DNA from: Agapanthus africanus
Taxonomy: Eukaryota > Streptophyta > Magnoliopsida > Asparagales > Amaryllidaceae
NCBI GenBank assembly: GCA_030015575.1
Contig: JASDDO010000006.1
Span: 380,764,137 to 380,828,136 of the forward strand
Length of the DNA: 64,000 nucleotides
Reading direction: 5' to 3'
Part shown: piece after piece, positions 25,001-38,077 of the stretch
Layout of the letters: every line of letters starts with the position of its first letter
How positions within the stretch are numbered: position 1 is the stretch's first letter
Made by a program: the position numbers and the translations under genes
The notes under the pieces: generated by a model
The model's input: the letters and a program-made list of their open reading frames with translations, nothing else
What the model was told of the DNA's origin: nothing
Databases searched by the model: none

Positions 25001-26521
25001 ATGGCAAGTGATCACCCTGAAGATTCAGGTACCAGCCGCTGCCTCCCCCTCATCGGAGGCGCGGATGAATCTCCTCCGTCGACCGTCATCAACGCCCTCG
25101 CCGGCCGAATAGATCGGCTACAGTATCTCGTGGAGGCGCTCATCCGCGTTCAAACGGCCGGGCCAGGGCCCCAGATTGCCGCTCCTCCGCCTCCAAAAGG
25201 CTCTGCCCTCGTCGGCACGACTGACCACCGGCAGGCTACGACCCATGGCCACAGATCTCACGGGCCGATACTCCCTGAAGCCCGCTGGGCGCCCCACAGC
25301 TCCACACCAAGATCAGCTGCCAGAGCGCCTCGCCTTGAGCCTCCTCGTGACCCTTACCCCCCTGAGGAGATGTCGGTCACCTCGCCTGTCCCTAGGCATG
25401 ATCGAAACCCCCTCCCTCGATGGGGTCGCACAGAAGGGGATCGCCACGACGGCTCGAGGGCCACCTCGCCCGGGGATCTGAGGAACCTCATCGAGATAAA
25501 CCAGGGCTGCGTCCAGACGCAGATCTCCCGCAGCAGAGGTCAGGGATCACAAGACGCTGAATCCTCGAGGTACCACGGCCGACTCGACGCCCTCGAAAAG
25601 AAGATCGAGGGCATGCGCCGGGAAGGTCACCTCTCGGGCGACGGGGCTACGTACGCCGCCGACTCGCTCACCAAGCCGTTTATCGAGGGACTGCTCGCTG
25701 TCTACTTCTCCTCGCACAACAAGCCCCCGAAGGTCTCTCTGTTCGACGGGAAAACCGACTCGAGAGACCATTTGGATGCTTTCACCTCGGGGATGAGCTT
25801 CCAGGACCATTCTGACGCTATCCAGTATAGGGCCTTCCCAGCCACCCTCATCCGCTCTGGTCGAGACTGGTTCTGAGGACTCGAGCCTCGCTCAATCTTG
25901 ATCTTTGACGAGCTAGCTACTCAGTTCCTCGGCGACTTCCTCGGGAACCGTCGGCAGAAGCGCACGGTCGACTACCTCTTCACAATTAAGAGCGGGAACA
26001 AGGAGACGTTCAAAGCTTACGTCACCCGCTTCTACAACGCCCTCCTCGAGGTCCCCGAGCACCGGGACGAGACTGTCATCACGGCGCTCAGATCTGGTCT
26101 TAGGCACAAGGAGTGGTTGCGCTCCTTTGCGTTGGCGCAGCCTAAGACCATGGCCGAGGTCAAGACGTGGACCGAGCGCGAGATCCAGCTCCAGTCCGAT
26201 GTGAACGCGAACCTCTCTCGAGCAGAACGATCCGACCAGAAGAAGAGGTCTCGGGAAGAGAAGCCAGAGCGTCAGCAGCCCTATCACCCGAAGTTCCAGG
26301 AGTACACCCCGCTCAACGTCTCCCTCGCAGTGTTACTAGAGGAGGCCCAGGACGAGAGGTTTTTCAAGTTCCCTCCAATCCCGCGTCAGGCCTCGAAGCG
26401 AACCCGGGGCCCCTACTGCGCCTTCCACCGGACGCTGGGCCACGCAACGGAGGATTGTAACCAACTCCGGGACTACATCGATGTCACGATCCGAAAAGTA
26501 CAGAATATGACCGGCACTTAA
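25001..26521 (+). pseudogene. Gypsy (Tat-type) gag with one nonsense codon
   Basis: One frame from ATG 25001 to TAA 26519-26521, broken only by TGA at 25874-25876 (after SGRDWF, where the family reads WFSGL). The N-terminal third is proline-rich and variable. The retrotransposon gag core runs from about residue 240 (SLFDGKTDSRDHLDAFTSGM) through FLGDFLGNRRQKRTVDYLFTI to TWTEREIQ. A C-terminal zinc-finger-like CAFHRTLGHATEDC follows. In autonomous relatives gag runs on into protease and pol; here the frame simply ends and no pol follows. The element is therefore truncated or was a gag-only non-autonomous type. Confidence 0.9.
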
Positions 26522-26919
26522 ACTACGAAACATCTCGAGGCGTACGTAATCTAAGTAAGCCAAAAACCAGAAATCCAAACCAAGTAAAGCAGTAGAGTGA
26601 AGGAAAAATCAATTTTAAAGTAAAAAGTTTAACAACATAAGCCGAAGTATGCGTTTTTTAAATGTCAAGTCTTTTCTGAAAATTTCGGCAGAGTTTCCTT
26701 TGTAAATCCAGACCCCAAACGGGTACAAAACCTAGTAAAGTATGTATAATGAATAAAGGCATCCCCGGGAGCTAGCTCTTCGTCAATTGACGGTCACAAT
26801 CACGCAAGCAATATAATATACAAGGCCGAAGGGCGAGGATCAAAACTCAAAAGAAAGCTCATATCCACCAGAAAACCATAATAATACAGCGCGCGACTTA
26901 AGGTCGAAAGAATATATAC
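26522..26919 (+). other. Post-gag remnant of the Tat-type element
   Basis: Non-coding sequence directly after gag with no pol similarity. It probably belongs to the same element up to a junction near 26920, where base composition and repeat content change. No features seen. Confidence 0.4.
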
Positions 26920-29900
26920 TGGTCATCTATCTCTAACAATATACAAGTCTGGTTGATGGAGTTTTACTGGATACAACTAAAATAACAAATATACAATGGT
27001 GGTCCTGATGCAAAAGAACCCACCTATAAAAGGAATCATCTGGAAGGAACAGTGTGCCAGCAAAACCGCAACGAAACCTGTACGGCAAAACCTGCAAGGA
27101 ACTGTGGCACAACGGGGGTGAGTTGCCAACTCGTGAGTAGAAAACGTCTACGAGTAGAAATCGCATGTATGACGCTATTCTAGGTCATATCAAGTAATAT
27201 CCTCAAATAAATATCCCGGTCCATCTATGTATAAGTGTAATACTACATGCTCGTGTCAGTACCTCAGATTGCAACATCTCAGATATATGATGTATGAATG
27301 CATGACGAATGGAAACAGAATACATCATGATATCAACAGAGAAATCAGTGTCAAGCATCGACACAAAACATAAATCTCAGTATCTCAATATCTCAATATC
27401 CCAATATCTCAAAATCTCAGTGTCTCGAATCCCAATATCTCAATATCTAGGGCTCCGTCAGTCCGGATCGGCCCATATCATCAAATCACACGACCATGGA
27501 CGGTATCCTCCGGATATCCGCCGCGCCAGCTAAAATCACCGGTAGGCAGTCTGCTCCTGCCAGGCTCATCATCCTCCATGAAATCACTCTCGCCCTGGGG
27601 TACCATACCGGGTCCACCATGTACCCAAGACGGTTCATACTACTTCTCAAAACGCGTTTCGAAATCCAACAGCTATCATGAAAACTCATGGTGGACGATT
27701 CATACATCACGAGAAAACCGCAACTTGCATTTTTAAAAGAGAGAGAGAGAGAGAGAGAAGTTTATATATATTCTTGCGGTTTTCCCCCAAATCCCGAAAT
27801 CTCATGAAAATCCGAAATCCAAAATCAAGAGTAAGTAAACAGTGAATATTGGCATAAAACCCCAAAATACTGCATAACCAATGAGTATATGAATGCATCT
27901 GATATCATGCAATGAGTGCAATAATTAAACTAGCATATGAAAGCGATAACATATTGCAACTATCAACTAGCAAGCTATGTCAATGAATAGTATTTTCTAA
28001 AGTGTACGTGACATGGCAATTACTGATGATGATGTGTGTGAGCCGGCAAGCAGGTGTACGTGGAACATACGCATCATCGGTAATGATGCTGGTGTCCTGA
28101 CAGCAGGGTTTCATGATAATTACAGATAACATATGTATAAGCATGCAATGCGATGAAACATCATGAATATACAGAAAGTGATGCGGTAATAACAACATTG
28201 AAAAATATACCTACCCAATATACGAGTCATACAGTTTGGTATTTAAAATACTCAAGTGTCTTCACTTTTGAAAATGAGTATGACTCGAGCCCAGTCAAAA
28301 GGGTAAGGGAATCCACCTAAGTCTGAGTCGATCTATATGCATATCTAGTAGTCGGTGATCTTGCCTCAATAGTATCACGTACGATACAATAAATAATATG
28401 ACATTCTCGAGTCAAAAGTGCGGATCTATCCTCATAACTATATCTCGTACGGTAAATCTATCGTACGGCATCCCAAATATGGGTACGGTTCAAATATCAC
28501 ATTTATCTCATTATTTATCTGGTATCCACATCATCACATATCGAGAGCAGGGGGTACTGATCTAAGTCTAGTACACTACTAATATCATCAACAATATTAT
28601 GATCTGGCTACTGATCTAAAGTCTCTCACAATCCGATGTCATCCACACATATTATCATATAAAAGTATATATTGCCCAAGCGATCCATTATAAATATCAT
28701 AACCTATCTCATCTCATATCTCGATCATATGTCAACTATCATATATATGTCATCATCCATATGGTATCGTCGTCCAACGATCCGCTATAACATCATGACA
28801 TATCTCGGTCACATATTAATACCTCACGGCATCATGCCCGATCAGATCGACTCATTCCCAAGTATCATATAACATTCTCATCATCCAAGCATATGAATAC
28901 CAATATATATATATATATCCCCAATACGCACAAGGAAGTAAATGTATGCGAGTATGTGTACATGCGTGTATGCAAATCTTTACTCTAAGGTTTCACGACT
29001 AAGAAATCGCCTAAAGTCCTTTCTTCAATTCTCGCTAACACTAACCCCTAATCTCCTAAAGCTTTTCTTGCTAAGGTTTATATCTCTCAACAACATATAA
29101 ATATATATCTATATTACATCACATCAATTCTCACAACTTTGCGGGGGTGCTATACGCCATCCATCCGACTTCCCCCGTAGATATAATCTACTGTCACGTC
29201 CCGCTTCTCGGTATACGGCGAAGGGGACGCGACTGGTCCGCTACGTATTTACTCTGAAGTAAATACGCTAAGCGTATCTAAGCAATATAAAAGTAAATAC
29301 ACAAGAGACAAGATATATAAACTGAACAACAACTTTATTTATTAACATTCTTTTGTACAATGCATGAAAAGTAAATACAACTGAAATAAAAGCGATGCCT
29401 AAATAATGGCATAACTGGAATGTAAAGTACCGAGAGAAAATGTATACAATGAAAATAAAGCTCTGGGTCTTCAGCAAACTGAACCAATTCTTCAGCAGTC
29501 GGCTCGATCTCTGACGTGTCCAGACACCCGACGACATTCAAAGAAGAAAGAAAGAGAATGTCGTCAGCGAACAGGTCGCTCGGTAAGTCCCAAAGAGAAA
29601 GGGGAAATAGAATAGACAGAATAAGAAGATAGCTTTTAACGTTGTATTATCTTGTTGTAATATTGTATTATATTGTTATATTGTTGTATTATATTGTATT
29701 AACGCTGTTGTTTGTAGTTTGGTACAGAAGATGCCAGTGTATACGAGAGGAGTCCCATTTACACCGGAGACTTTGGTAACCCGTAGTACAAGGTCCGTCG
29801 ATAATACCACGGAACAACGTCATGGATGTAATTACGTCTTAAGTGACCACCTCGTGCCATCTTTAACATATTCCATACCAGTCTACCCCTTAAACCCCGT

Positions 29901-31826
29901 AGTGTTATCTTGATTGTATTGTCTTGTATTGTAAACTGTATAGATTGTATAATTGGATGACTGACCGAAACCATGATATCAGTAAACAGATGTAACTGTA
30001 TAATCATGTAAATGGAATAACTGGAGAACCATGTAAATGGATGTATATCCATGGTTCGGTTTAGTCAAGTTGTATAGATTGAATATATAGAGTAATGGAT
30101 TTATGGATTCATGTTGAATTGTAGATTATTGATTGTAGATTGTACTTGAATTATATTCAAGTCAGATTATAATCAGACTCAAACTGAGTCAGACAATTAG
30201 AAAAGTAAATTGAAATCCTGATTGTTTTTATTAATTTGTCTACCTTAAATAGGCAAGCACCCACTTCTCCGGCTCCCTGAGGCTCAAGAGATTGGTTCCG
30301 CTTAAACATATGCTTACTAGGGTCCTTAGGGTAATTTATAGAACTTGAGGGGGTTTTATGTAAAAATACTTTTATATACTTTTCAAAATATACCCCAAGC
30401 ATTTATTATTCGTTTTTAGGGTTGTAATGAATGTGGATTTTATATTGTGATATTTCTAATGAAAATATCCTAAATTCAGAAATAAAGGTATTTATTTATA
30501 ATATTGATTTGTGTGGAATTTATGGTATTTTAGTGTAAAATTGATTCTTGTGATTTTTAGAAAAAAATTGAATATTTATATTATAACAAAATAGGTATTT
30601 TAATGATAAATATACATATATTTATACAAAAATAATTTTAATATATATTTTTTTTTCTAAAAATCTCATTTTCTTAAGATGTCGTATTTTAAATCTTTCG
30701 AGACTGAATGCTTCTTGCGGAGGTCTGAATCTCGCACTACTAAACCCGAGGATGTGCGATAATCCGCACCATCCCGAACGGGTTTCCCAAAATGGGTTGT
30801 AGCGGCGCTTTGCAAAGATTTGTATAAATACTAAATCCTTTAGAAAATGGTTTTATTAAGTAAATGGTATTTATTTGTAAAGATGTCAATTTTCCGTATT
30901 CTATGTTCTAGGATCTCCTAAGTCAACTAGACTATTCTTAACTGGTCCAAAGCGATAAGTTGTGAGATATCTCAAATCGCCTCTTCACCGCCAATTATGG
31001 CCAGATAAGTACAAGTGAAGAAAGGAGGGATCCGTTCACGAATCACCGTGAGACGGGCCTTTTAAAGTTACTTTTCTCACTTGCCTAGCCTAGACACCAC
31101 AAAATCAGGTTTAGATAAACGACTGATGTCCACAATCTTATCCTATTTTCATAATAAGTGGTATTTATTTAAAAAGTGTAACAATACTAAATCTTTTAGA
31201 AATGGCTTTATTTAGTAAAGGGTATTTAAATGAAAATGTTCGTTTTCCCGTATTCTGAGTTCTCGAGGGTATCGTGTTAGGTTGTATATGAGTGTGTGAG
31301 GAGGTAGGTCGTTACCTCGTGATCTACTTTAAAGGTATAGCAAGTTTAATGAGGTTAAATGTAGAGTTGAAACAATGTGGTATTCAAGTGAAAAATACGA
31401 TAAATTGAAATAGCCATCATTTCATGTAATCAAACTTGATCAATTTGGTTGATTAGTGTTTAATGGTCAATATGAAGAAGTTTAAGTATGATTGTATTAG
31501 TGAGAAGTGGAATTTTATAGGAAACCGAATCGGAAATCGGATTTGTTCCGATTCTGTCGGGTTTTGTAAATTCGTATTTTGAGAATAGAAAAGAGAGGTA
31601 GAAAATGGGACTTACGGGTTTTAGGTCACACAAGAGAGTGAAATGGAAGTAGGGGAATCGCCGATGTGTTGCGTCGTCGCCGGTAGTTCCTAAAACGATC
31701 GTCGGAAGTTCGCCGTAGATTTCGCCGGAGCTTCGCCTTTCGCTCGTTTTCAAAGTACACATGATTCTTAGGATTTTGAGAGAGTGGTTTCAGAATTTTA
31801 GGACGAGAGGGTAGAGGATAGGGGTG

Positions 31827-31834
31827 TATTTATA
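31827..31834 (-). promoter_or_regulatory. TATA box of solo LTR A
   Basis: TATAAATA on the minus strand, at the position matching the TATAAATA in the second copy (42761-42768). It marks the retrotransposon promoter. Confidence 0.6.
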
Positions 31835-32211
31835 GGGTTAGGCTAGGGTTAGGGTTTTAATTAAAAAATGTAAAAATATATGAAGAATCATTAAAAATTG
31901 GAGTAATCGGGTGTTAATGTGCTCTCTGGAACCGATCTCATAAATTGGAGTGCGCAGGAGAGTGGGGAAGCCCAAGAGAAAAATTTTTGGTGTTGGGGAC
32001 TCGGCCGTCCGGCCGAGTCCGGCCGGCGGCGCTGGCCTGAGTCGGCAGGTCCGCTGGTCGACTCGGCCGAGTTGGGGTGCCAGGGGGTGGGGGTTGTCAG
32101 GTGTGTCCTCTGGTACTTTTACATTAGTGGGTGTAGTGGGAAAAATGGGAGGTATCTTGTGTGGACTGTTGGGCTTCTAAAGGATTTAAAATAAATAAAT
32201 ATTAAAAATAA

Positions 32212-32284
32212 TGTGGAGCATGGGATTTGAACTCTGGTGGCTTGGTTCAGCAGTGCAAGGTATTACCAATGAGCCACAAGCTCC
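32212..32284 (-). other. tRNA-like sequence inside solo LTR A
   Basis: Reads GGAGCTTGTGGCTCATTGG ... AGAGTTCAAATCCCATGCTCC ACA on the minus strand. It has box-A-like (TGGCTCATTGG) and box-B-like (GTTCAAATC) sites at tRNA spacing. The first five bases GGAGC pair with GCTCC at the end. D, anticodon and T arms do not form cleanly, so it is not a working tRNA gene. Confidence 0.55.
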
Positions 32285-33897
32285 TTCTTGTAATTAAATT
32301 GCTAATTAATTACTTAAGTCTTGTGCTCAGGCAATAAATACCCCTTTATGGATTTTTGAATTTTTTTTTGTGAAAACTTGTATTGGAAATTTGGGGTTGT
32401 TATATCTACTCACCTTGAGCTTCGCTTGCTGGAGTCGATGACGCCACGCTCATCCTCGTCGTCTCGAAGTCTACGTGGCGTACCTATAACCAATACACAA
32501 TCGCAAACGCGTATTAAAACTAAGTCGGAAAACCAAAACAGCACACGTTTCGCCTATAGATCGAAACCTATAGCCTCGCATGCAAAACACGACCAAAACC
32601 CTAGTCGTTGGCGTTCACCCTAGTCGTTGGCGTTCAAACGCCACACAACGGAAATACAATATCAAATACCAAAACCAAATTCATAGAAAGCCGCAAAACA
32701 AATTCAGAAACTTAGAAAACATGCTCCAGATTTTACCCTAAGTCAAATTAGCCAATTCTGCATATATGGAGGGTCTATTTTACTGATAAAGGAGCTACAG
32801 AACAAAAACTAACCAATTTGCCCCTACTCTGGCCGCAAATTGCGGCCAGAACGAATAAATTTGCGGTCTTAGCTTGGGGGTTGGGGCTCGGGTCTCTGTG
32901 GTAGCTTCCTACGTGCCTGCACAATTCTCAGTCTTCGCTAAATAATTTTCCAGGTCCCCGAGTCACTCCAGATTCCAATATATTACCACAATTTCCACAA
33001 TTTCCCGTATCGCCAGAATTTCAAAGTTTTAAATTGGGGTTAAGTCTCAGGTTTTGGGTCCAATATGGTATCTTGAAGGGGGTTTAAGGTCACTACTAAC
33101 CTCAATTATACCCTAAGATTCAATTCAAACTCTAATCCTTCTCTAGAAATTTTCTAACCTCACTAATCAAAACCAATTTAACTCTAAACTACTATAAGGT
33201 GCTATTAGATTTTAAATTAAACTAGATGGAAGAATTTATACCTCACTTGGGCAACCCAAGAAAAACCCTAGCTCCCCAATGTTGTCAAAATCCTACTTTG
33301 CTTGGTCCATTCTGTAGAGGGTGAAGAGGGGATCACTTTTAATGAAAGGGGTTTAGGGTTTTGATGGAGATTTGGAGATGATTTCTTAGGGTGAAGGTGG
33401 AGGGAGATGATGTTGAAGGAGGAGAAGAAAATGATGTAAAATGGTGGAGGGAGATGAATGTAGCAGCCCTCTCTCTCTCCTCTCTTATTCTCACCCACTC
33501 TCTCACTAATTACCCATTTTCCCATTCCTCTTTTCTTTTCTTTTCTTTTTTAAAACCAAATCACAATAATACCCACAAAATAATACAAATGCAACAACAT
33601 GTGACCAAATGCAACATGACATGGTGCACTAGCCATGAAAAACTGTAAAAACACAGATTTGGCCTAATCGCGATTAGCAGTGCACTAATCGTGTTTTCAT
33701 TCAAACTGTATATAATAAATCTTTAAAATGCCAAATCTTTGAAATATATTTTTAAATGAATAAATAATTTTAATTCCTAAATATATTTATACCTTTTTTC
33801 GAAAACCCCAATTTCCCAAATCGGCAGTTTTCGGGAAAAATATTATTTTAATATTAAATTCCAAAAATAATATTTTATATTTTTCTGAAATATTACA

Positions 33898-33911
33898 GTC
33901 TTCCCCCTTAA
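33898..33911 (-). promoter_or_regulatory. Polypurine tract of the chromovirus-like element
   Basis: The minus strand reads TTAAGGGGGAAGAC immediately before the LTR start TGTAATA, preceded by a GGGGACCGAATTC block. This arrangement is typical of the end of the internal region in Tekay/Del-type Gypsy elements. Confidence 0.7.
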
Positions 33912-34554
33912 AGAATTCGGTCCCCGAATTTAAATTTAAACCCCTCAAATACTAAAATATTTCAGTAAAAAGTCCAAGTCGCCGGGGCTCCGAAATCATC
34001 AATACATAAAACGCATCATAGCGCAATGCACACGCATGAACAATGAGCAGATAACTCTAAATCAAAACACCTTCAAGCATCCAGCAATCATCGGAATCAT
34101 GGCGAAGACATTAATGTCAAAGCCCAAAACGAAACCAATCATGATAAACATCAAAGCCATACATGTAAACATCAAAACTATACATGTAAACATCAGAAGG
34201 AAATACATGCCAAACCTTTCATGTTGCTGTGCGATGTGCATATCGCAGCACAGTGGCGGACGTATATTGTAAGAAAATAACTATATATACTTATCTCTTG
34301 TTTAATATGTACGTCCCGCTGTTCTGAAATAATTTAGAAGGGTTTTCTTTATAAAATGTTTCGTGTCATCTCAGACATGTAGGTAAATACTGAGACTATA
34401 GCTCCCTTTTTGGAAATCCCTTCGATAGCTATCAATGCATGCAAAACATATTCAGGTACTTTCCTCTGACTAGTCCTGCTCAGTACGAAAACAAATAGTA
34501 AATATCATAAAAACGTATTGCTCCATAAGAATCAATTCCGAAATATGCATATGA
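33912..34554 (-). other. Internal 3' spacer of the chromovirus-like element
   Basis: Non-coding sequence upstream (in element orientation) of the polypurine tract. It contains a short ACATGTAAACATCAAA direct repeat (about 34160-34195). No chromodomain or integrase frame is present. Confidence 0.4.
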
Positions 34555-35105
34555 ATGCTACGTGCGTCTGGTGCGCACGGAAATCAAAATCCATGAATGT
34601 GCTATACATGTGCACAGAATCAACATCTAAGTGCAACGGGTGTGCACGAAAGCATCTGTCCAGAGCAACGGGTGTGCACGATAACAATATTAGGTGCATC
34701 TGATATGCACAAAGAAGCCCGATTTAGTGCATCTGGTATGCCCCAAAATCGTATCTCATATTATGCACCCAATATGCGCGAAAATCCAAATCAGGTGCAT
34801 CCATCATGCATGAATAAAATCTAAATCATGTGCATCCAACATGCACGAAATCATGAAAACCAATATCAAGCGCCGAACATGCGCAAAATCCAATCCAAGC
34901 GCGTCAGTCCGTGAAAAATATCTAGTGCAGTAACATGCATGAAAACGAACATCAAGTGCAGACGCGCACAAAACACAAATCTGGTAACACAAATGCTCAA
35001 GACATATATCGGGTGCAACCAAGGTACGGAGTATATGTCCGATGCAACCAATGCACAAAATACCTAGCTGGTGCAACAAATGCTCGAAATACGAATCCGG
35101 TGCTG
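34555..35105. repeat. Degenerate ~33-bp tandem repeat with GTGCA/TGCAC arms
   Basis: About sixteen units resembling GGTGCATCCAACATGCACGA followed by an AAATC-type spacer. Each unit carries a small inverted repeat (GTGCAT...ATGCAC). Units are diverged, so the array is old. Short open frames across it come from the repetition and are not genes. Confidence 0.75.
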
Positions 35106-35689
35106 TTCCCCTCCAAACACAGAGACGCGACCGCGCAGGTCCGTCTTGCCTGAAATTCGGGGCAGATACTAATTGGTGCTATCCGTCCACTTCTACGAAG
35201 ATACCAAGTTGATTTATGGCACCATATATCGAAGGTTTAAATGGATGCGGCCGATGTAGCAGAATTCGTCAGATCCCCCCTCGTCTGAGGGGTTTTTGAT
35301 TGTGGGGACGCTCTTCCCTGCAGGCGCAAGCCCCTGCAGTTAATTACGCTACCGCATCGCGGTAACAACTTTCTCCTTCTCCAGATGGTCGCTTCGTGTC
35401 GTGGGTGTTTGTTTTATTTGTGGTTGCCCGTGGATTGTATACGGAGACTAATTTATGTTGTCGCCCGTAGGGCGTGGACTAGCCCAAATCCGTATCTTTC
35501 TTAGATTTGGGTTTGGGGGTTTGGGTTTAAGGATACGTTAGCCTCATTTGAGATTAAGATCAACTTAAATGTTTGTTAAGGATACGTTAGTCTAATTTTA
35601 GACTAAGATCAACTTAACGGGATCGTTTAGATCCGACAAGAGAGCAATTGGGCTCTGTTGTTTAGTTTAGTGATATTGCGGTCGGTAAT

Positions 35690-36120
35690 TAGTTTAAGGA
35701 CATTACAGCCCATTGTTAGTTTAGGGACACCTCGGTCCATTGGTAGTTTAAGAACATCTCGGTCTACGGTTAAGGACATTATAGTCCGTGTGTTTAAGGA
35801 CCCCACAGTCTAATGTTAGTTTTAAGACGTCACGGTCGAGGTTAAGGACATCATAGTTGGTGGATTTAAGGACTCCACAGTCCGATATTAGTTTTAAGAT
35901 ATCACGGTCGATGTTAAGGACATCATAGTCCGTGAGTTTAAGGACCTCACAGTCTGATATTAGTTTTAAGACATCACGGTCAAGGTTAAGGACATCATTG
36001 TCCGTGAGTTTAAGGACCTCACAGTCCGATATTAGTTTTAAGACATCACCGTCGAGGTTAAGGACATCATAGTCCATGAGTTTAAGGACCCCACAGTCCG
36101 TAGTAATGTGTGGTTGTCGG
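35690..36120. repeat. 72-bp / 24-bp tandem repeat with GGAC...GTCC units
   Basis: Units such as TTTAAGGACCTCACAGTCC follow one another every 24 bp or so, organised in triplets of about 72 bp. Each has GGAC and GTCC arms around six bases. Because 72 is a multiple of three, the minus strand stays open from 36170 to 35748, encoding a 24-residue repeat of the form DCEVLKLTDYDVLN. This is best read as a by-product of the repeat, not a gene. Confidence 0.75.
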
Positions 36121-36453
36121 GACCCGTCACCTCTCTGACGACGTTGAAGGATTACAACGACAGATATCACAGGAGTAACGAGATGTACCCTCGAACCAGT
36201 GTGAATTGTCTGAAAGATCTGTAGCCCAGTTTGGGACTAAGATCTGTTGAGTATTTATGAGCAGATGTGCTCAGTTCAATATAAGTAGAGCACTTATGGC
36301 CAGAATTGGGCTAAGTCCAATTAAAAATGTTTAACATTTTTAGTTGCTCTGGCTATTAAGCCTTTATTTGGGCTCAGCCCTTTTAATAATGCTTGGCATT
36401 GGGCTCTGACATATTTTGTCTTGATCAGAACAAATTGTGTTCTAACAGTGCGC

Positions 36454-37896
36454 CACGTGGCGCGTCAGGCACTTTGCGCCAATTAAAGAGCGCATTGCGC
36501 TTCTGTCGAGTAGCGCACACAAAGAGGACACGTGTCGCGCTTAGCGCTGGTTCATTAGCGCATTGCACTTTTAATTTATGAGCGCTCTGCACTAGTCTGT
36601 TGGCGCGCCAGTGAGTGATACGTGTCGCGCTTAGCGCTGAGCGCCAGCTCATGAGCGCAGTGCACTGTTTTAAAAGCGCAAAGCGCAAGTGGTGTCTATG
36701 GTTGACACGTGGCATGTTTTGGCGCTGAGCGCCGATCCAAGGAGTGCAAGAGCGCCGATCCAAGGAGCACAAGAGCGCAGTTCATGAGTGCAAGGCACTT
36801 TTTAATAGCGCAAAGCGCATCTGATCAATTTTAAGGTCAAAGAACAAATTTATGTTCTTCAAAGGAGGCTTTGCCTCAAGATCCAAGAACAAAAGTTCTT
36901 GTTTTTTTGTAAAAGGCTCTGCCTTTTATAGATCAAAGATCTGTAAATGAAGTAAAAATACTTCTTTTATTATTATTTTCTTTATGATTAGATCTTTTTC
37001 TTTTAAAACAAAGACCTTGGTCTTTTTATAGATCTAAGATCTTTTTAGAAGATGGTTCTTCTTTTTACGAGATAGTTTCATCTCTGTTATTTCAAGAACA
37101 TAGTTCTTTACCTTGAATATGAAGAAATAATCTTCTTTTTTCTAAGGGCTTGCTTTTCTTTTTCTCAAAATTTGCAGAGGGTTTTTCTCTATCTTTTTCT
37201 TTTTTTTTAGACTTGAAGTCTAAGGGCCTTTATATAGGGCCAATTGATTTGTTAAATCAGTTTTAAGAGATATTTTTCTGATTGATTTGGGAATATTTCC
37301 CACCGTTGGATCTTTGATCCTAAGGCTTCTGTTTTACAGAAGATAATCTTCTTATTTTAATAAGATTGGAAAGATCTTTTCATAACAGAATTTTAGTTCT
37401 GATTAATTAATAATTTATTATTAATAGATCTTTTGATCTAACAGTGGGGGAATTTTAATTCCAGCGCTGGCGCACCTTGCGCTAGCACACCTACGTTCGA
37501 CACGTGGCGCGCAGCACAGAGCGCAGCGCAACTGCGCTAGCGCACCCGTGTTCGACACGTGGCGCGCAGCACAGAGCGCAGCGCAACTGCGCTAGCGCAC
37601 CCGTGTTCGACACGTGGCACGCAGCGCAGAGCGCTGGATCTGAAGCGTTGCTTCAACTTTTAACTTTTGAATTTTAAAACAGAGTTTTGCTCTGATTGGG
37701 GTGCGCTGCTTAGGGCGCAGCTCTCCTGGCGCTGGTGCGTCTACGTTTGACACGTGGCGCGCAGCGCAGAGCGCTAGATCTGAAGCGTTGCTTCAACTTT
37801 TAAATTTTGAATTTTAAAACAGAGCTTTACTCTGATTGAGGTGCGCTGCCTAGGGCGCAGCGCTCCTGGCGCTGGCGCGTCTGCGTTTGACACGTG
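36454..37896 (+). promoter_or_regulatory. Array of CACGTG (G-box/ABRE-like) sites
   Basis: Eight CACGTG hexamers at 36454, 36529, 36706, 37501, 37556, 37611, 37751 and 37891, mostly as GACACGTGGC, plus TACGTG at 36619. The sites at 37501, 37556 and 37611 are spaced exactly 55 bp apart in a tandem repeat; those at 37751 and 37891 lie in a 140-bp repeat. CACGTGGC is the classic plant target of bZIP and bHLH factors, including abscisic-acid responsive bZIPs. Use as a promoter here is inference. Confidence 0.6.
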
Positions 37897-38077
37897 GCGC
37901 GCAGAATCTGAAGCGTTACTTCAATTTTTGAATTTTGAAATTCAAAATAGAGTTTTACTTTGATTGGGGGAAACAAATTCCCCCCACCATTGCGCTCTCG
38001 TGGCGCACACGTGAGTGCAGCGGTGGCAACATCTGAGCCCTTGGATCAACTCTGAAGTTGAAGAGGCAGTCAGTGCC

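Larger units (their letters stand above)
29192..32404 (-). mobile_element. Solo LTR (family of the copy at 42207)
   Basis: 3213 bp flanked by an exact 5-bp duplication TCTAC (29187-29191 and 32405-32409). Reversed, it begins TATAACAACCCC and ends GGGACGTGACA. It is homologous along its length to 42207-45353 in the opposite orientation. There is no internal retroviral region, so it is what remains after recombination between two LTRs. On the minus strand it has a TATAAATA box at 31834-31827. Confidence 0.9.
26920..33897 (-). repeat. 3' LTR of a probable chromovirus, split by a solo LTR
   Basis: On the minus strand the LTR starts TGTAATATTTC at 33897, immediately downstream of a polypurine tract, as in Tekay/Del-type chromoviruses. 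The left end near 26920 is only an estimate. Positions 29187-32404 are a later insertion, leaving an LTR of roughly 3.8 kb. Inside are (CAATATCT)n-like direct repeats at about 27378-27450 and a GA run at 27739-27758. No coding frame of interest was seen. Confidence 0.55.

Noticed and set aside
27496..29190. Possible host gene in the AT-rich region between Gypsy gag and solo LTR
   Set aside because: No exon-like frame with splice sites; the stretch has LTR character and is explained by the adjacent polypurine tract at 33.9 kb.
35690..36120. CRISPR-like spaced repeats
   Set aside because: Plant nuclear context, repeats without unique spacers of constant length, and no cas genes; a plain tandem repeat in a retrotransposon.
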